Of a DNA stretch of 64,000 nucleotides, positions 52,234 to 61,715 are shown in pieces. Every line of letters starts with the position of its first letter. The first letter of the stretch is position 1. The stretch comes from an uncultured Paraprevotella sp. GTDB lineage: Bacteria; Bacteroidota; Bacteroidia; Bacteroidales; Bacteroidaceae. The translations under genes and the position numbers were made by a program. The notes below the pieces were generated by a model. It had not been told where the DNA came from, ran no database searches, and saw only the letters and a list, made by a program, of their open reading frames with translations. The stretch lies in NCBI GenBank assembly GCA_900548345.1, contig URKA01000013.1:1-64000 (forward strand), read 5' to 3'.

Positions 52234-53820
52234 TCAGCGCACAGCCGACAAGGGAGCGGCCGAACAGGCATTGGGTGCCCTTATGCGCATGAAACGCGCC
52301 ACGGTAGGTGCAATGCAGTCCACCAACACAGGTGTCTTGATGGTTTCGGGACGCACATTACATCCGAAAAAGAATACGGGAAAGCCGAAATAAGATACCC
52401 GTGTCATGGTCCGTTCCTGGGTATCGTTATTCACCACAGTCCACCCCGGCTGGGTTTCGATGAATATATCGCCCGAACGCATCTGGTTGAAACCGTTACG
52501 CAGACGATTGATGCCGGATACGCCGGACGACAAAGCCAGACGCTCGGACGTATACACGTCTTTCACGCCCGCCATCTGAATCAGGAATGCCTGAGAGCGT
52601 TCCAAGACCTCGCTCAGGTTAAGCTGTTTGTCCTCTATCAGTTTCTGGTTGAGAAACAGTTGCGAACCGAATTCCGTCTCTACGTACTTACCCTGACCGT
52701 AGACGGCCATCAGGTACATGTTCAGCAAAGAAGATGCACGGGTGACATTGAAAGTTCCTGAGGGAATGCGATATTTCGTCAGGTCTGCCATCTCGCCATC
52801 GGCATAACCTGTTGAGGTGACCACCAAAAGAAAATTTCCGGCACCGACCTTCTTCTCCAACGCGGCTATCAGTTCCGCCATCTTAAGGTCGAGACGCACG
52901 TATGTGTCCTGCAACTCGACCGGACATTCAGCCACCGGCCGATGCTCATACGTACCGGCATAATAGGTCACGGACAGGAAGTCCGTCACACGGTCCGCCC
53001 CTACGTCCGTATGGTTGAGACAATGGATAACGAAGCGGTTCACTTCATCGTTCACACAGGCACTTGTCTTGAAAGAACGGAACTTCCCGTCACCCGTAAA
53101 ACCATGCTTGAAACTCTTGCTTTCCTGCGGTGAGATAAAGAAATTGAAGTTACCTACAACAGGACTGATTGGCTTCCATTCGATATCTGAAATACGATTT
53201 CCCAAGCGGGCCGAGACATCATACCGCAAGGCCCAGTCGGGATAGGCGCCGTAATACGACGTACTGCACCACTGCCCGGAAGCATCATCTATCCAAAAAG
53301 CACCGTCGGCGGCATGACCGGCCGACAATATGGCCGCATCGGCTTCCGGCGCCACACCATAAACCAACGCACGGCCTCCCGTGGCCACCTTCAGTTCATC
53401 CGTAATGGTAGACACATTCAGTGAGGCCGGAGAGAACCTGTCGGAAGTCAGCCATCCCTGGCATGACGTATCATCCACACAATAAGCGGGCCGCAAGGTC
53501 TTACGGTCCATCCATCGCTCACCCACAATTCCGTTGTCGTACGGCACGGTTCCGGTCATCACGCACGCTACGGCCGAAGCCCTGTCTATATGGGTAAAGG
53601 GATAAGACGCATCCATGTAGCTCCGCCCCTCACGCAGGATTTTGTTGAATCCGCCAGGACCGAACAAAGGAGAGAATGCCTCCATATAATCGGTACGGAA
53701 CTGGTCTATCATCACATTCACCACGAGTTTGGGCACAGGACTGGCCGTCTGGGCTTCCAAATTGGCCCAAGTCAGTGCCACAATCAATGGCGTCAGGAAA
53801 CGATAGCTTCTGTGAGGCAT
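52234..53820 (-). CDS. Exported alkaline-phosphatase-superfamily protein
   Basis: This 528-residue protein has a signal peptide (FLTPLIVALTWANLEA) and a type I phosphodiesterase/PafA-like fold: VVNVMIDQFRTDYMEAF (metal Asp), GGFNKILREGRSYMDASYPF, MTGTVPYDNGIVG. Metal ligands near the end would be LLVVTSTGYADGE and later residues. Where PafA-type enzymes have the catalytic Thr/Ser, the stretch reads THIDRASAVACVMTG, so the nucleophile cannot be placed with confidence. It lies 7 bp after the DUF4105 gene and shares its transcript. Enzymatic activity is uncertain. Confidence 0.8.
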   Translation of the reverse strand: MPHRSYRFLTPLIVALTWANLEAQTASPVPKLVVNVMIDQFRTDYMEAFSPLFGPGGFNKILREGRSYMDASYPFTHIDRASAVACVMTGTVPYDNGIVGERWMDRKTLRPAYCVDDTSCQGWLTSDRFSPASLNVSTITDELKVATGGRALVYGVAPEADAAILSAGHAADGAFWIDDASGQWCSTSYYGAYPDWALRYDVSARLGNRISDIEWKPISPVVGNFNFFISPQESKSFKHGFTGDGKFRSFKTSACVNDEVNRFVIHCLNHTDVGADRVTDFLSVTYYAGTYEHRPVAECPVELQDTYVRLDLKMAELIAALEKKVGAGNFLLVVTSTGYADGEMADLTKYRIPSGTFNVTRASSLLNMYLMAVYGQGKYVETEFGSQLFLNQKLIEDKQLNLSEVLERSQAFLIQMAGVKDVYTSERLALSSGVSGINRLRNGFNQMRSGDIFIETQPGWTVVNNDTQERTMTRVSYFGFPVFFFGCNVRPETIKTPVLVDCIAPTVARFMRIRAPNACSAAPLSAVR

Positions 53821-53827
53821 GGTATAT

Positions 53828-55006
53828 TTAATCTTTTCTTTTTCTTTCTTTCAACAGGTAACTACAAGAACGTAGCCACAAAGTCAGTGCCAAAGGTACA
53901 ACTACCACACAAAAATCCTGCGGTATCCAGACAGAAAAAAGTATAAAAAACATTAAAACGAGCATATTTACCTCATGATAATATGTTTTTTTCCCCTTCA
54001 CGGCACAATATACGACCCTCGGCATGGCCAAAAGTGGCATCGGATTGAACACCCATATCTGCCAGTTGGACCCGACTGTAGGATGAATCGAAAAGAAGAA
54101 AAGAAACGTCACCACCAGACCCATACCCCCGACCAAGGTCATCAGCAAAGCATCAAGCCACCAGAAGCATTTCAGCCGACGGTATTCATCACATGTGAGT
54201 AAAAGCACCACGACAAACAATCCCCATGCACATAAGGCGGGCGACACTCCACTACCCGCGTCATCCGCATCTTGCCGCCCTTCGACAACCTGTGCCGTAG
54301 ACAACACCAACGGACGCACTCTTCCGGCAGAGTCCTTGATTACGGCATCTTCAAAATAACGCATCAGGAAGAACGGAGCGAACATCTCCTGCCGTATCCC
54401 AATCGGCCTGTCCGCCTCACAGCCCAGACAAATGTCGTTTCCCAATTCCGCCCAAGGATGCCGGCGGGTATACTGGTGTACAATCTCCCGATATGTCCGC
54501 ACCGTATCGGAACGGGGATAGACAATCTCGCCCGACACGGCCTCTTCGATGCGGTCACGTGCCCGCGTCGTACAATTATCGTAAAAGAAGTTATAAAGAT
54601 ACACCCTGTTCTCCGGTAACATATTCTCTGTCAACAGTGCCCACAGACGTAGTTTTTCAGACGTGGTCAGATTAAGCGTCTGTTGATAGACGGCAGAACC
54701 GCGTTCGGCATATTCCTGTATAAAATATTCAAACGGAGCGGCTCCAATCTGATAATCGCATTCTCCGCGCGTAAAGCGCCAGATGAAATTCGGACGGTTA
54801 AAACTGAACATACCGTAATTGAACACCCAGTCCTCTCCCGTGGCATAATTGTTGACGCGAATGGCCGTATGACCGTAAAGAGCATACACTTCTTGTCCCG
54901 GCGCACAGGTCATCAGACTGACATCGAGCGAATCGGCAGGCATGGCTTGTCCGCCCGTACATATATATAATAAGGTGTAAAAGACAAATAATTTCAGAGA
55001 CTTCAT
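53828..55006 (-). CDS. DUF4105 membrane protein
   Basis: This protein of about 392 residues has a signal segment (LFVFYTLLYICTGGQA). A DUF4105 domain follows: EVYALYGHTAIRV, DWVFNYGMFSFNRPNFI and NFFYDNCTTRARD. The C-terminus has about three or four membrane helices (residues ~255-385). DUF4105 resembles a papain-like/NlpC hydrolase with conserved His and Cys (YGHTA, DNCTT); no activity is known. An ATG exists at 55024, but the -7 box at 55030 puts the transcript start on it, so I use 55006. It is upstream of the phosphatase gene by 7 bp. Confidence 0.82.
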   Translation of the reverse strand: MKSLKLFVFYTLLYICTGGQAMPADSLDVSLMTCAPGQEVYALYGHTAIRVNNYATGEDWVFNYGMFSFNRPNFIWRFTRGECDYQIGAAPFEYFIQEYAERGSAVYQQTLNLTTSEKLRLWALLTENMLPENRVYLYNFFYDNCTTRARDRIEEAVSGEIVYPRSDTVRTYREIVHQYTRRHPWAELGNDICLGCEADRPIGIRQEMFAPFFLMRYFEDAVIKDSAGRVRPLVLSTAQVVEGRQDADDAGSGVSPALCAWGLFVVVLLLTCDEYRRLKCFWWLDALLMTLVGGMGLVVTFLFFFSIHPTVGSNWQIWVFNPMPLLAMPRVVYCAVKGKKTYYHEVNMLVLMFFILFSVWIPQDFCVVVVPLALTLWLRSCSYLLKERKRKD

Positions 55007-55029
55007 AAAACATATACTTTTCAAGTCTG

Positions 55030-55037
55030 CAAAGTTA
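55030..55037 (-). promoter_or_regulatory. Promoter -7 box of the DUF4105-phosphatase unit
   Basis: TAACTTTG on the minus strand fits TAnnTTTG, 23 nt before the ATG at 55006. Confidence 0.5.
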
Positions 55038-55130
55038 GTTTATTTTCCGTTCCGGTCATAAAAGTACCCTAAAAAAGTAAAGACAGTATCTTTTCGACTG
55101 CGAAAACATATAATCTGCTTATTTTTTAAT

Positions 55131-55138
55131 TAACTTTG
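55131..55138 (+). promoter_or_regulatory. Promoter -7 box of the coaX operon
   Basis: TAACTTTG fits TAnnTTTG, about 20 nt before the GTG start of coaX. Confidence 0.55.
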
Positions 55139-55158
55139 CAGCCGCAAACCATACATAC

Positions 55159-55884
55159 GTGAATTTAATTATCGACATAGGCAATACACTTGCCAAATTA
55201 GTGGCGTTCGATGGAGAAACCCCGGTTGAGGAAATCAAGACCTCCAATGAGACATTGGAAGGACTACCTGAGTTCCTGCGAAAATATCCGTTCCGCAGAG
55301 GTATTGTCGGAACGGTGTTCGGTATCACATCCGAAGTCAGGAAGAAACTGGACAACATCAAGTTTCCGTTACTCTACCTGAACGCACACACCCCCATTCC
55401 CATCCGCAACGATTACCGAACCCCTGAGACCTTGGGAACCGACCGCCTGGCAGCAGCAGTCGGAGCATACAGCCAGTTTCCGGGACGGAACATACTCATC
55501 ATTGATGCCGGTACCTGCCTGACATACGAGTTCATCAACAAAGAAGGGCATTACCGTGGCGGCTACATATCACCCGGACTACAGATGCGCATGAAAGCCC
55601 TGCATGCCTTTACGGCCAAACTGCCGCTGATCGACAGCGAAGGTGATGTGCCCGAACTCGGCTACGACACGGAAACCTCCATACGCGCCGGTGTCATTCA
55701 AGGCATCAGGCTCGAAATAGAAGGACATATCAAACAATTTCAAGAGAAATACTCAGACCTTTTGGTTTTTTTAACGGGAGGCGATAATTTTAACTTTGAT
55801 AGCAAAATAAAAAACCTCATCTTTGCAGATAAATATATTGTCCCTAAAGGACTGAACAGAATATTAGCATTTAATAATGAATAA
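55159..55884 (+). CDS. coaX: Type III pantothenate kinase
   Basis: This 241-residue enzyme phosphorylates pantothenate, the first step of CoA synthesis. The start codon is GTG. The ASKHA-type motifs are LIIDIGNTLAKLVAFDG (phosphate 1), LGTDRLAAAVGAY and IIDAGTCLTYEFI (phosphate 2), then GGYISPGLQMRMKAL. Type III kinases are not feedback-inhibited by CoA. The 3' end overlaps the next gene by 8 nt. Confidence 0.95.
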   Translation: MNLIIDIGNTLAKLVAFDGETPVEEIKTSNETLEGLPEFLRKYPFRRGIVGTVFGITSEVRKKLDNIKFPLLYLNAHTPIPIRNDYRTPETLGTDRLAAAVGAYSQFPGRNILIIDAGTCLTYEFINKEGHYRGGYISPGLQMRMKALHAFTAKLPLIDSEGDVPELGYDTETSIRAGVIQGIRLEIEGHIKQFQEKYSDLLVFLTGGDNFNFDSKIKNLIFADKYIVPKGLNRILAFNNE

Positions 55885-57184
55885 ATTCAGATACATCTTA
55901 CTTATCATGTTGCTCTTGGCGGCAGCACTATATGTCACGGCACAGACCAACGGCTCCAACTCCCCGTACTCCCGGTTTGGATTGGGTAGTCTGAGCGACC
56001 AATCACAGGGATTCAACAAGGCAATGAGCGGGCTGAGCCTCGGATTCAGAGAGGGGAACCGCATCAACATGCAGAACCCGGCGTCATATTCTGCCATCGA
56101 TTCCTTAGCATTCATCTTTGATGTGGGTATGTCACTGCAAAACGCCAATTTCAAAAACGGAGGAAAAAGCGTGAATGCATACAACACCACACTGGATTAT
56201 GTGAACGCCGCATTCCGTCTCCGTCCGGGATTGGGCTTTTCTCTCGGCTTTGTGCCCTATTCAACCATCGGCTACAAATACTCTTCCGACAGCAAATATC
56301 TCAACGACCATTTCCAGACGGGCACAGCCATGTACTACACAAACACATACACCGGAGACGGCGGACTGCACCAGATTTACATGGGAGTGGGATGGAATCC
56401 GGTCGGCGCGCTCTCACTCGGTGTCAACGTAGGCTACCTGTGGGGAACATACAATGAAAGTATCAGACAAACGTTCTACGAAGGCACGACGGAAAGCACA
56501 TCAAACAACGGACTCCAACGCAAAGTGGAAGCCAATCTGTCTTCCTACAAAATCGACCTCGGCGTGCAATATCCCATCCACATAGGAAACAATGTGCTGA
56601 CACCGGGTATTACCTACGGCATCGGACATACCTTGAACTCCACCGCACATTGCTACGAATTCCAGGCCAATTCGGACACGATACCCACACACATCCCCAA
56701 AGCGTTCGATTTACCGACCTCCTTCGGCGTAGGAATTGCATGGGCACATGGCAAACAATGGACCGTGGGCGTTGATGTAACCCACCAGCTATGGAGCAAA
56801 TGCCATATACCGCAGATTATCGATGACCAGTTCGTCAGTATCGCAAACTATCAGGACAGGACCAAAATCATCATCGGTGGAGAATTCCAACCCGACAGAC
56901 AAAGCAGAAAGTACCTGAGACGTGTGCAGTATCGCCTGGGAGCATCCTACACCACACCTTATTATAAGATTGACGGACACGACTCCCCACGGGAGTTCAG
57001 TCTTTCAGCCGGATTCGGACTTCCCATAACCAACAACATCAACAGCCGTTCGGCAATCAACGTCTCTTTCCAATGGGTAAAAGCCGCACCGTCCCGGTCC
57101 ACCATGATCACGGAGAACTATCTGCGTCTTAACATTGGCCTTACGTTCAACGAAAGATGGTTCATGAAGTGGAAGATTCAATAA
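55877..57184 (+). CDS. Outer-membrane beta-barrel protein of unknown function
   Basis: This 435-residue protein has a signal peptide (YILLIMLLLAAALYVTA). A beta-rich barrel with alternating aromatic strands follows, opening with NGSNSPYSRFGLGSLSDQSQ, the conserved start of a Bacteroidetes FadL-like/PorV-like family, and ending in a strand with a terminal aromatic (NERWFMKWKIQ). It overlaps coaX by 8 nt and touches lptC (TAATG, 57182-57186), so it is translated with them. Confidence 0.8.
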   Translation: MNKFRYILLIMLLLAAALYVTAQTNGSNSPYSRFGLGSLSDQSQGFNKAMSGLSLGFREGNRINMQNPASYSAIDSLAFIFDVGMSLQNANFKNGGKSVNAYNTTLDYVNAAFRLRPGLGFSLGFVPYSTIGYKYSSDSKYLNDHFQTGTAMYYTNTYTGDGGLHQIYMGVGWNPVGALSLGVNVGYLWGTYNESIRQTFYEGTTESTSNNGLQRKVEANLSSYKIDLGVQYPIHIGNNVLTPGITYGIGHTLNSTAHCYEFQANSDTIPTHIPKAFDLPTSFGVGIAWAHGKQWTVGVDVTHQLWSKCHIPQIIDDQFVSIANYQDRTKIIIGGEFQPDRQSRKYLRRVQYRLGASYTTPYYKIDGHDSPREFSLSAGFGLPITNNINSRSAINVSFQWVKAAPSRSTMITENYLRLNIGLTFNERWFMKWKIQ

Positions 57185-57828
57185 TGCGGAAACATTCGGA
57201 GAAACTTGTCACAGGACTCTCAGGTATAACACGCACCACGGTATCCTTATGGATAACCGTCATGCTGATTCTTTGCGTCTCGTGTGCCGGTGAGGAAAAA
57301 CAGCACGCACCGGCAGTCAATGAGCAGGATTCGCTCCCCTTCATGCAATCGAAGGGTATATCCACCCTCATATCCGACTCCGGTGTCATGCGCTATAAGA
57401 TTACGGCCGAGGAGTGGGACATCTACAACTCTACCAATCCCCCGAAATGGGTCTTCATCAAAGGATTGTTGCTGGAAAAGTTCGATTCTACGTTCCATAT
57501 CGACTGGTTCGTCCAATCGGACACCGCATACTGCCACAACCAACAGTTGTGGGAACTGCGCGGCCGTGTTGTGGTGCGCAACCAGCAAGGCACCGTCTTC
57601 ACCAGCGAAGAATTATTCTGGGACATGGACCGCCATGAGATGTATTCTCATCTGTTCATGAGGATACGCACCCCGGAACGCATGATACAAGGATACAACT
57701 TCCGCTCCAACGAGCAAATGACCGTATATAAAATAGAAAGTTCCCAAGGCGAAGCACCTTTCAAAGACAAGGAAGATACGGAATCAACCGACTCCGTCAT
57801 GCGCGCCGCCCCCACCAAACCACAATAA
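57184..57828 (+). CDS. lptC: LPS export system component LptC
   Basis: This lipoprotein or anchored protein of about 214 residues has a membrane segment VSLWITVMLILCVSCAG; the Cys in LCVSCAG looks like a lipobox. An OstA-like beta domain follows (SKGISTLISDSGVMRYKITA, GLLLEKFDSTFHIDWF, FTSEELFWD). It links the inner-membrane LptB2FG pump to periplasmic LptA. I use the ATG at 57184, which overlaps the stop of the preceding gene; the frame extends 27 bp further upstream. Confidence 0.85.
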   Translation: MRKHSEKLVTGLSGITRTTVSLWITVMLILCVSCAGEEKQHAPAVNEQDSLPFMQSKGISTLISDSGVMRYKITAEEWDIYNSTNPPKWVFIKGLLLEKFDSTFHIDWFVQSDTAYCHNQQLWELRGRVVVRNQQGTVFTSEELFWDMDRHEMYSHLFMRIRTPERMIQGYNFRSNEQMTVYKIESSQGEAPFKDKEDTESTDSVMRAAPTKPQ

Positions 57829-57830
57829 CA

Positions 57831-59099
57831 ATGACAATCATCATCATCGAAATAACCATTGTCCTGATGTTTTCCGCCTTCTTTTCGGGAATGGAAATCG
57901 CATTCATCTCGTCCGACAAGCTAAGGGTGGAACTGGACCGCAACAACTCCGGCCTCACGTCCAAGATACTGAACATATTCTACTCCCACCCCAACGACTT
58001 CATCTCGGCATTGCTGGTAGGCAACAACATCGCATTGGTGGTGTACGGTATCCTGATGGCCACCGTCATCAACCGTTTCATGCTCACTCCCCTTCAACTG
58101 ACCGACAACGAAGGCCTGTGCCTTACACTCCAGACCATCATCTCGACGCTGATAGTGCTGGTCACCGGAGAGTTCCTGCCCAAAACGCTTTTCAATCTCA
58201 ACTCCAACAAGATGTTGAGAATCTTTGCCGTTCCGGCCTATATCATCTATGTGATTCTATATCCCGTATCCAAGTTTACCAGCGCACTCTCGCGCGGCGT
58301 ACTGAGAATGATGGGACTGAAGGTCAACAAGCAGGCCTCCGAACGTGCCTTTACGAAGATTGACCTTGACAATTTCATCCAGTCGAGCATCGACTCGAAC
58401 AAGAACGAAAACAACCTTACGGATGAAATCAAAATATTCCAGAACGCCCTGTACTTTTCAGAGGTCAAAGTGCGCGACTGCATGGTGCCACGCACCGAAA
58501 TCGAAGCCGTGGAATTCAACTCATCCATCGAAAACCTGAAAAGCCACTTTGTGGAAAGCGGAAACTCCAAGATTATCGTATACAAGGAAGACATCGACCA
58601 CGTGGTGGGATTCATCCACTCCTCAGAGATGTTCCACAATCCGGACGACTGGACACAGCACATCAAGGAGATGCCTATCGTTCCGGAAACCATGCCGGCC
58701 CAGAAACTGCTGAAAAGATTCATGCAGCAAAAGAAATCAGTGGCCATCGTGGTAGACGAGTTCGGCGGCACTTCGGGAATGGTGACCATGGAAGACCTCG
58801 TGGAAGAGATTTTCGGAGACATCGAGGACGAACACGACAATACGAACTACGTGGCCAAACAAATCGGAGAGGGTGAATATATCATCTCCGGCAGACTTGA
58901 GATAGAAAAAGTGAACGAGCAACTGGGCCTCGACCTGCCCGAAGCGGAAGACTATGTCACCGTAGGCGGACTCATCCTGCACGAGTACCAGAGTTTCCCG
59001 AAACTCAACGAAATCATACGCTTCGACAAATATGAGTTCAAAATCATCAAGAATACGACGACAAAAATAGAACTTGTACGGTTGAAAATCATCGAATAA
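57831..59099 (+). CDS. CNNM/CorC-HlyC family membrane protein (GldE-like)
   Basis: This 422-residue protein consists of a DUF21/CNNM membrane domain (about four helices, 1-180, with FFSGMEIAFISSDKLRVELD), a CBS pair (about 200-330, DCMVPRTEIEAVE, VVDEFGGTSGMVTMEDLVEE) and a C-terminal CorC_HlyC domain (345-422). Members export or regulate Mg2+; in Bacteroidetes, close relatives are named GldE and support gliding/T9SS in some species. The start is 2 bp after the lptC stop. Confidence 0.85.
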   Translation: MTIIIIEITIVLMFSAFFSGMEIAFISSDKLRVELDRNNSGLTSKILNIFYSHPNDFISALLVGNNIALVVYGILMATVINRFMLTPLQLTDNEGLCLTLQTIISTLIVLVTGEFLPKTLFNLNSNKMLRIFAVPAYIIYVILYPVSKFTSALSRGVLRMMGLKVNKQASERAFTKIDLDNFIQSSIDSNKNENNLTDEIKIFQNALYFSEVKVRDCMVPRTEIEAVEFNSSIENLKSHFVESGNSKIIVYKEDIDHVVGFIHSSEMFHNPDDWTQHIKEMPIVPETMPAQKLLKRFMQQKKSVAIVVDEFGGTSGMVTMEDLVEEIFGDIEDEHDNTNYVAKQIGEGEYIISGRLEIEKVNEQLGLDLPEAEDYVTVGGLILHEYQSFPKLNEIIRFDKYEFKIIKNTTTKIELVRLKIIE

Positions 59100-59199
59100 C
59101 TAAAAATTAGCGCAAGAGATGCCGTATATATACAAAGATTTTTGTATCTTCGTGCGCTTAATTCGTAATAAAGAAAACAATAAAAAATAATTAAAACCA

Positions 59200-61344
59200 A
59201 TGGCAGCATTACAAAAAATCAGGTCAAAGGGACCATTACTGGTAATCATTATCGGTTTGGCTCTCTTTGCATTTATCGCCGAGGAGGCCATGCGCTCCAT
59301 CCAGTCTGCAACCAACGAGAGCAAAATGCGAATCGGTGAAATCTACGGAGAATCTATTTCCGCCCACGAATTCCAGGAAATGGTGGACGAGCAGGCAAAC
59401 GCAATGAAGTTCATCTATGGCAGTGCGCTGAACGATGAACAGATGACACAGGTGCGTGACCAGGTATGGAACCAATATGTAACCAACCAGCTCATCAACC
59501 GCGAAGCCGAAAAACTCGGCCTTACTGTGACAGACGCGGAAATCCAGTCTATTCTGGCGAAGGGCAACCACCCCTTGCTGATGCGCACTCCTTTCCGCAA
59601 CCAGCAGACAGGCAAGTTCGACCTGGAAAGCCTGAAAAAGTTCCTCACCGAGTATGAAGGATACCAAAAGAGCAATGAACTTCCGGTCGAATACATGACC
59701 CAGCTCAACGAGTTGCACAAATATTGGATGTACATCGAAAAGACACTCCGTCAGGAGGCGTTGAACCAGAAATACCAGATGTTGTTGAGCAACTCCTTGC
59801 TGAACAACAAAGTCATAGCCAAGGCCAACTTCGACGCACGCACAAACGAGAGCGACATCGTCATGGCTGCACTCCCCTATTCTTCCATCAACGACAACGA
59901 CGTGAAAGTTGAGGACAAAGAACTGAGTGCCAAATATGAAGAACTGAAAGAAAGGTTCAAACAGATGGACGAAAGCCGCAACATCAAGTTCATCGACGTG
60001 GAAGTGAAAGCCAGTGCGGCCGACAAGGCGGAACTGGACAAGGAAATGGCAGAAGCCGCAAAGGCACTTGCCGAAGGCGAAAACATCGCGAAAGTGGTAC
60101 GTGAGAGCGGCTCCGTCATCAACTACAACAAGATGCCGGTAAGCAAGAACGCATTCCCGCGCGATATCGCCCAGCAGCTCGACTCCATGGCTGCCGGACA
60201 GATGAAAGCCCCCTACCTTAACGCAGGCGACAACACGATGAACATCATCAAGGTCATCAGCAAGACCACCGCGCCCGACTCTATCGAGTTCCGCACCATC
60301 CAGGTGGCCGGAGCCGACCTTGAGGCAGCCAAGAAAACTGCCGACAGCATCGTGACGGCACTCAACAACGGCGCCGTATTCGACTCCATCGCAAAGAAAT
60401 ACAACCAGACAGGAGCCAAGAACTGGATTACCTCACGTGACTACGAGGGTGCTACGCTTGACGAGGAAAACCTGAAATACATCACCACCATCACAAACGC
60501 ACCGGTCAACAAGGTTGAAAAGATAGAACTTGCACAGGGATGTATCATAGCACAGGTGACAGACCGCCGCGCGATGATTGACAAATATGACGTGGCTGTC
60601 ATCAAACGCCCGATTGAATTCAGCAATGAAACATACGCCAAGGCATACAACGACTTCAGCCACTTCCTGGCCTCTAACCCGACCCAGGCAGAAATCGAGG
60701 CAAAAGCCTTGAAGAGCGGCTACAACCTGCAGGAGCGCAAAGACTTGTACAGCAACGAACACTACGTAGGCAACGTAAGAAACACGCGCGATGCCTTGCG
60801 GTGGATTTTCAACGAAGACCGCGAAGCCGGCGATGTATCTCCCCTTTACGAGTGTGGCGAAAACAACCACATGATGGTGGTTGTACTGACCGGAATCAAC
60901 AAGAAAGGATACCGTTCATTGGAATCGGTAAAAGACTACCTCACCCAGGAAGTGCTCAAAGACAAGAAAGCTGAAATGCTGAAAGAAAAGATGGCAAACG
61001 CAAAAACCATCGCCGATGTCACCAAACTCCAGGGAGCCGTAAGCGACACCGTGAAACATGTCACATTCAGCGCACCGGCCTTCATCGGACGCACCGGAGC
61101 CAGCGAACCTATGGTTAGTGCCGTGGCCAGCAAGACCGAGAAAGGCAAGTTCGCCAATGCCATCAAAGGCAACGCCGGCGTATATGCCCTGCAGGTCATC
61201 AACAAGGGCAAGTCTTCACAGACTTTCGACCCGCAGACCGAAAGCATCCAGATGGATATGAGCAACAGACGGGCTTTGAGCAATTTCATACAAGAACTGT
61301 ATGAAAAGGCAAAGGTGACAGACAACCGTTACTTGTTCTTCTAA
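59200..61344 (+). CDS. PpiD-like membrane-anchored peptidyl-prolyl isomerase
   Basis: This 714-residue protein has an N-terminal membrane anchor (LLVIIIGLALFAFIAEEAM) and a SurA_N-type chaperone part (residues 40-200). Two parvulin-like domains follow (about 230-330 and 355-460), the first weakly conserved and the second with YKIQVAGADLEAA-like strands. It folds newly secreted outer-membrane proteins near the translocon. The 100-bp gap to the gene before may hold a separate promoter. This is the third PPIase-type protein in the window. Confidence 0.85.
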   Translation: MAALQKIRSKGPLLVIIIGLALFAFIAEEAMRSIQSATNESKMRIGEIYGESISAHEFQEMVDEQANAMKFIYGSALNDEQMTQVRDQVWNQYVTNQLINREAEKLGLTVTDAEIQSILAKGNHPLLMRTPFRNQQTGKFDLESLKKFLTEYEGYQKSNELPVEYMTQLNELHKYWMYIEKTLRQEALNQKYQMLLSNSLLNNKVIAKANFDARTNESDIVMAALPYSSINDNDVKVEDKELSAKYEELKERFKQMDESRNIKFIDVEVKASAADKAELDKEMAEAAKALAEGENIAKVVRESGSVINYNKMPVSKNAFPRDIAQQLDSMAAGQMKAPYLNAGDNTMNIIKVISKTTAPDSIEFRTIQVAGADLEAAKKTADSIVTALNNGAVFDSIAKKYNQTGAKNWITSRDYEGATLDEENLKYITTITNAPVNKVEKIELAQGCIIAQVTDRRAMIDKYDVAVIKRPIEFSNETYAKAYNDFSHFLASNPTQAEIEAKALKSGYNLQERKDLYSNEHYVGNVRNTRDALRWIFNEDREAGDVSPLYECGENNHMMVVVLTGINKKGYRSLESVKDYLTQEVLKDKKAEMLKEKMANAKTIADVTKLQGAVSDTVKHVTFSAPAFIGRTGASEPMVSAVASKTEKGKFANAIKGNAGVYALQVINKGKSSQTFDPQTESIQMDMSNRRALSNFIQELYEKAKVTDNRYLFF

Positions 61345-61373
61345 TCCAAGGTAGAAAGTTTTTTCATCCATAT

Positions 61374-61412
61374 AAAAAGTCCTGCCGGGAGCATACTCCC
61401 GCAGGACTTTTT
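61374..61412 (+). terminator. Terminator of the ppiD-like gene
   Basis: AAAAAGTCCTGC (61374-61385) pairs with GCAGGACTTTTT (61401-61412), extended inward by GGGA/TCCC with one bulged C, and followed by TTTTTTG. Confidence 0.85.
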
Positions 61413-61478
61413 TGTTTGTCATGACGCCACCGGACCGCCATTCCACAATACACTGAAAATCAACCTCCCAGAAAAGCA

Positions 61479-61560
61479 AAATTCTTCACCTGTGTCCATC
61501 CGGCTCTTCACCTGTGACGAATCGGATGGACACAGGTGAAGAATTTATCGCACACAAGTC
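61479..61560. repeat. 22-bp-phased array C with a 24-bp perfect stem
   Basis: AATTCTTCACCTGTGTCC (from 61479) to 61502 is the exact complement of 61523-61546 (24 bp). The 20-nt interval itself carries another CACCTGTG. Site starts are 61487 and 61509 (forward), 61531 and 61553 (reverse; the last, CACAAGTC, has one mismatch), each exactly 22 bp apart. It lies between the ppiD terminator and the GH43 start. The rest of the 61345-61715 gap shows no gene. Confidence 0.85.
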
Positions 61561-61715
61561 GGCAAACCAAGCATCTCTTCAAGGCAGATGCGCACCGACA
61601 AAAACACCGTGCCTTTCCGCCCCTATAAAATAGTTTAAAAAAAGCTAAGAATGTCCATATATTTTAGAGAATCTCCCTATCTTTAAAAGCTAATTGACAT
61701 TAATCTAACTCATTC

